64,000 nucleotides of DNA, taken from the NCBI RefSeq assembly GCF_000971295.1, contig NZ_LANJ01000016.1:496001-560000 (forward strand), in the 5' to 3' direction. This DNA is from Devosia epidermidihirudinis. GTDB lineage: Bacteria; Pseudomonadota; Alphaproteobacteria; Rhizobiales; Devosiaceae. The notes below the pieces were generated by a model. The model did not search any database and had not been told where the DNA came from. It saw nothing but the letters and a program-made list of their open reading frames with translations. Position 1 is the first letter of the stretch, and the number at the start of each line of letters is the position of its first letter. Below are positions 61,068-64,000 of the stretch, one piece after another. A program made the position numbers and the translations under genes.

Positions 61068-61094
61068 GTCGACTGTTAACTGTTAACAGTCGAC
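61068..61094. promoter_or_regulatory. Perfect 27-bp palindrome in the GntR leader (probable operator)
   Basis: Left arm GTCGACTGTTAAC (61068-61080), centre T, and its exact reverse complement at 61082-61094. Includes two GTTAAC units and two GTCGAC units. Situated 27 bp upstream of the proposed TTG start. Confidence 0.75.
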
Positions 61095-61282
61095 AGGTCA
61101 ACACGAGGCCTGAGGGCGGGTGGAGGTTATCCATTCGACCAAAGTCGTGGTGTGATGGGCATTTTCGGGGAGTTGAGCGGCTCGTGCGGCTCGATTGAGC
61201 AGGCAGTCCGGCGGGTCCTGCTGGCTCCGTCCTGCGCTCATTCCAGCGGCGCAGGGCGGAGTTTCTGTTTTACCGTCGCTGT

Positions 61283-62587
61283 TTAGGCCGCGGCGGATGC
61301 AGGCATGGTCGGCGCTGTGCGGTCCTTGCGACCGATCGAGATGGCGAGGCCTGCCGCCAGAAGGCAGAGGGCGCCTGCCACGAGAATGGCGGGGCCATAG
61401 GTGCCCAGCTCGGTGCGTGTTGCCCCAGCCGAGAAAGCTGCCGCGGCCGCGCCGAGCTGGTGGCCGGTGAACACCCAGGCGAAAATCAGCCCAGCCTTGT
61501 CCGGCCCGAAATTGTCCGCCGCCAGCTTGACGGTGGGCGGCACGGTGGCGACCCAGTCAAGGCCATAGAACACGGCGAAAGCTGCGATGGCAGGCGCCGA
61601 AAAGCCGCTATAGGGCAGATAGAGCAGCGACAGTCCGCGCAGGCCATAGAACCAGAACAGCAACCAGCGGCTATCGTATCGATCCGAGAGCCAGCCGGAC
61701 CCTATTGTACCGATCATATCGAAGATGCCGATAAGGGCGAGGATACCTGCCGCGCCGACAGCAGCGATTCCCACGTCGCCACAGATGGAAATCCAGTGAG
61801 TCTGGATCAGCCCATTGGTGCTGAAGCCGCAGATGAAGAAGGTGAGAAACAGCACCCAGAACGCATGCGAGCGCGAGGCTTCCTTAAGGGCCAGAAGCGG
61901 CGACAGCAGCAATGCCCCGAGGCTGGCGCTGCGCGGCGGGCGAGGGCGGATTTCGGTAGCGCCATAGGGCGCAATGCCGAGATCGGAGGGCTGATCGCGC
62001 ATCAGCAGCAGCACAAGGATCATGGCGAGAGCGATGATGGTGACGACAAAACCCATGGCCGCGCGCCAGCCGAAGTCTTCGGCAAGGGTGGCCAGCAAGG
62101 GTAGGAAGACGAGCTGGCCGGTGGCGCTGCTGGCGGTCATCAGGCCAACGACAAGCCCCCGCTGCTTGTCGAACCAACGTGCGGCAACGGTGGCGCCGAG
62201 GACCATGGCCGTCATGCCAGTGCCGACGCCAACAATGAGGCCCCAGAGCAGCACCAGTTGCCAGACCTCGGCCATGAAGAACGAGCCAACAATGCCGATG
62301 GCGATCAGGATCAGCGCCGTCGCGACCACATTGCGCACGCCAAACTGGTTCATGAACGCAGCAGCGAACGGACCGAAAAGGCCAAATAAAACAAGGCGCA
62401 CGGCCATGGCCGAGGAGATATCAGCCGTCGACCAGCCGAACTCGGCCTCGAGCGGGCCGATCAATACGCCGGCCGAGCCCATGGCCCCGGCGGTGGCCAG
62501 CATGGTGAGGAATGTCGTGGCGGCGACGACCCAGCCATAGTGGATGTTTCTTGCCTGCAACCAGTCGGCGAGCCGTTGCGAAATCAT
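61283..62587 (-). CDS. MFS transporter
   Basis: 434 residues with 12 predicted membrane segments, for example YGWVVAATTFLTMLATAGAMG, LVLLWGLIVGVGTGMTAMVLG and WVLFLTFFICGFSTNGL. The pattern resembles OFA/monocarboxylate-type MFS carriers. A MarR operator copy precedes it and an AAGGA site lies 9 bases from the start. Substrate unknown. Confidence 0.88.
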   Translation of the reverse strand: MISQRLADWLQARNIHYGWVVAATTFLTMLATAGAMGSAGVLIGPLEAEFGWSTADISSAMAVRLVLFGLFGPFAAAFMNQFGVRNVVATALILIAIGIVGSFFMAEVWQLVLLWGLIVGVGTGMTAMVLGATVAARWFDKQRGLVVGLMTASSATGQLVFLPLLATLAEDFGWRAAMGFVVTIIALAMILVLLLMRDQPSDLGIAPYGATEIRPRPPRSASLGALLLSPLLALKEASRSHAFWVLFLTFFICGFSTNGLIQTHWISICGDVGIAAVGAAGILALIGIFDMIGTIGSGWLSDRYDSRWLLFWFYGLRGLSLLYLPYSGFSAPAIAAFAVFYGLDWVATVPPTVKLAADNFGPDKAGLIFAWVFTGHQLGAAAAAFSAGATRTELGTYGPAILVAGALCLLAAGLAISIGRKDRTAPTMPASAAA

Positions 62588-62603
62588 CGAGGTCTGTCCT
62601 TTG

Positions 62604-62617
62604 CGGGTATATGCCCG
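62604..62617. promoter_or_regulatory. MarR operator copy 1 (CGGGTATATGCCCG)
   Basis: A 14-bp near-perfect palindrome between marR and the MFS gene, 17 bp upstream of the MFS start. The same sequence (inverted) occurs directly before marR. Confidence 0.7.
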
Positions 62618-62629
62618 TAATGCGGTAAA

Positions 62630-63031
62630 TTAGAAGGCGGTGGGGAGAGTCTGGAGGGCCTTGGCCATGTCGCCGCCCAGGATGGTCTCAATCTTTTCCT
62701 GCGTCGCTTGCCACAGGGGCAGGGCGGTCGCGATGGTCTGGCGCCCTTGTTCGGTGAGCATGACCGAGCTTTCGCGAAGGTCTTCGCCGGTGGCGATCTC
62801 GGTCAGCCCGAGCTTGGCCAAGACCCTGATATTGCGGCCCACGGTGGAGCGATCGAGATCCATGATCTCGCCAATCCGTGTCAGGGAGGCTGGCTCGTTG
62901 CGCTGGATTTTGCGCAGCAGAGAAAACTGGGCGACGTTGATGCCGCTCGGCGCCAGCGCGTCGTCATAGGCACGGGTCATGCGCCGTTCGGCAGCGCGCA
63001 GCGATGAGCAATAGCAGATGTCCGAAGTCAT
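62630..63031 (-). CDS. MarR-family transcriptional regulator
   Basis: 133 residues, slightly short for the family. Winged HTH with QFSLLRKIQRNEPASLTRIGEIMDLDRSTVGRNIRVLAKLG and wing TEIATGEDLRESSVMLTEQG. Probably represses itself and the MFS gene, released by a small ligand that the carrier moves. An operator copy sits in its 5' leader where no ribosome-binding site is visible. Confidence 0.9.
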   Translation of the reverse strand: MTSDICYCSSLRAAERRMTRAYDDALAPSGINVAQFSLLRKIQRNEPASLTRIGEIMDLDRSTVGRNIRVLAKLGLTEIATGEDLRESSVMLTEQGRQTIATALPLWQATQEKIETILGGDMAKALQTLPTAF

Positions 63032-63035
63032 GATG

Positions 63036-63049
63036 CGGGCATATACCCG
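63036..63049. promoter_or_regulatory. MarR operator copy 2 (CGGGCATATACCCG)
   Basis: Reverse complement of copy 1, ending 4 bp before the marR start. Both copies share flanking TAA. Fits autorepression. Confidence 0.7.
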
Positions 63050-63160
63050 TAAATCGGCTTTGGCAAGCTGGTGTGGTGTTCACGACGGCGTGGCGTGATT
63101 GGATTTGGCTCGGTTTGGCGATACAAACTCAGCGTTTGTGTTTGCACGCCAGGTGTTTAG

Positions 63161-63871
63161 ATGCGCGGATTCTTGCTATCGGTCGTGCTCTCTGCACTGA
63201 TGGCGTCATCAGCTTCGGCGTCCAGTTTGTTTGAGCCGCAGCTGCATTTTTCGCCCGGTAAACCCAGCCAGCCGCGCGTGGCGCTGACGCTCGATGCGTG
63301 CTCGGGCGACATTGATCACCGCATTCTCGATGTGCTGGTGAAAGAGGAAATCCACGCGACAATCTTCGTCACGGCGCGCTGGTTGGCGAAAAATGCTGAG
63401 GCCGCAGATATACTTAAGAGGCATCCCGAGCTGTTCGAGATCGAGGATCACGGCCGCAATCATGTGCCTGCGGTGACCGGATCAGTCGCGCCTTATGGCA
63501 TCAAACCGGCCGGCACCTTGCAGGCGGTATCCGATGAAGTGCTCGGCGGGGCTGAGGCCATTGCGCAGTTTTTTGGTACCGCGCCGACCTGGTTCCGTGG
63601 CGCGACGGCGCTCTATACCGATGACGCCATTCAGGAAATTGTCGCGCTCGGGTTCCGCGTTGCAGGCTTTTCTCTCAATGCCGATATGGGCGCCAGCGTC
63701 GACGCCAAGACGGCGGAGCGGCGGCTGGGCGCGGCAAAGGATGGGGACGTGATTATCGCCCATATCAACCAGCCAAAGCGTCCCGCCGGGGCGGGGATAG
63801 CGCAGGGGATAATGGACCTCAAAAAGCAGGGTTTTGTCTTCGTTCGGCTCAACGATGTGGACGCAAAATAG
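63161..63871 (+). CDS. Secreted polysaccharide deacetylase (NodB-like)
   Basis: 236 residues. Signal peptide LLSVVLSALMASSASA. The NodB metal motif appears as ALTLDACSGDID (D45 and D50/D52) and EDHGRNH (His ligands), a variant of TFDDG/HTxxH seen in a proteobacterial subgroup. It would remove N-acetyl or O-acetyl groups from an envelope or extracellular polysaccharide. Confidence 0.87.
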   Translation: MRGFLLSVVLSALMASSASASSLFEPQLHFSPGKPSQPRVALTLDACSGDIDHRILDVLVKEEIHATIFVTARWLAKNAEAADILKRHPELFEIEDHGRNHVPAVTGSVAPYGIKPAGTLQAVSDEVLGGAEAIAQFFGTAPTWFRGATALYTDDAIQEIVALGFRVAGFSLNADMGASVDAKTAERRLGAAKDGDVIIAHINQPKRPAGAGIAQGIMDLKKQGFVFVRLNDVDAK

Positions 63872-63963
63872 GGCTGCAACCCGTCACACCTGAGGGGCAA
63901 TGCGTTAGCACACTGCTAGCATCTGGCGGCGAAACGGGTGCGAAAATGCGGGAGGAACGAATT

Positions 63964-64000
63964 GGGCGGTTTTGGAGGTCAAAACCTGCGCTTCGTTGAC
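63964..64000 (+). CDS. Possible start of a further gene (3' truncated by window edge)
   Basis: The 39 bases before the edge are open in the frame from TTG 63963, encoding LGGFGGQNLRFVD, with GGGAGGAACGAA just upstream as a ribosome-binding site. The competing ATG at 63945 stops inside the window. Too short to recognise. Confidence 0.3.

Noticed and set aside
1..64000. CRISPR arrays, IS elements, prophage or toxin-antitoxin genes
   Set aside because: No regularly spaced direct repeats, transposase, integrase or phage protein motif was found on either strand.

Overview
The window looks like a chromosomal segment of a GC-rich alphaproteobacterium of the Hyphomicrobiales, most like Devosia and relatives. 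This rests on the rpmH-rnpA-yidC-engB order, a YidC of about 600 residues with a large periplasmic domain, two complete tripartite tricarboxylate (TTT) transporters, and many LacI/GntR-controlled uptake and catabolic operons. The lineage is inferred from protein content; no 16S rRNA or other phylogenetic marker was tested.

Layout. 1-0.8 kb: the C-terminal part of a LacI-type regulator whose start lies outside the window, then a tRNA-Arg(ACG). 1.3-4.2 kb: an orphan sensor histidine kinase behind a flavoprotein that resembles dihydrolipoamide dehydrogenase but lacks its redox cysteines. 4.3-7.5 kb: the housekeeping block rpmH-rnpA-yidC-engB. 7.7-12.0 kb: TTT transporter 1 (tctCBA) and a LacI regulator. 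12.2-22.0 kb: a sugar-acid catabolic island (FAH-family protein, amidohydrolase, IlvD/Edd dehydratase, RraA-like aldolase, PotABCD-like ABC importer, second LacI regulator) held together by a repeated TAACGTTA-core operator. 22.4-30.3 kb: an MFS exporter, an O-antigen-ligase-like membrane protein, a GT4 glycosyltransferase, a redoxin/2OG-Fe(II)-oxygenase fusion, and a secreted beta-helix/RTX protein. 30.7-33.7 kb: amino-acid-type ABC genes without an ATPase, a GST and a creatininase-family hydrolase. 33.8-35.9 kb: a periplasmic PQQ sugar dehydrogenase divergent from a cytochrome c.

36.0-51.6 kb is a peptide and cyclic-amide scavenging island: M28 peptidase, GntR regulator, hydantoinase/oxoprolinase B and A subunits, M20 peptidase, a dipeptide-type ABC importer split into divergent halves, an M24 protein that lacks metal ligands, and an alpha/beta hydrolase. 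A TTGTACGACAA motif occurs twice in front of the first block and once in front of the second, so both are probably one GntR regulon. 52.0-54.6 kb: metNIQ-type methionine importer. 54.6-61.0 kb: GntR, TTT transporter 2, DapA-like and HpaI-like aldolases and a PfkB kinase, with a perfect 27-bp palindrome in the GntR leader. 61.3-63.0 kb: MFS/MarR pair with two copies of one palindromic operator. 63.2 kb onward: a secreted polysaccharide deacetylase and the possible start of one more gene.

No IS element, integrase, CRISPR array, rRNA or phage module was seen. The most interesting material is regulatory (four separate operator families that define regulons) and enzymatic (several enzyme-family members missing canonical catalytic or metal residues inside coherent operons).
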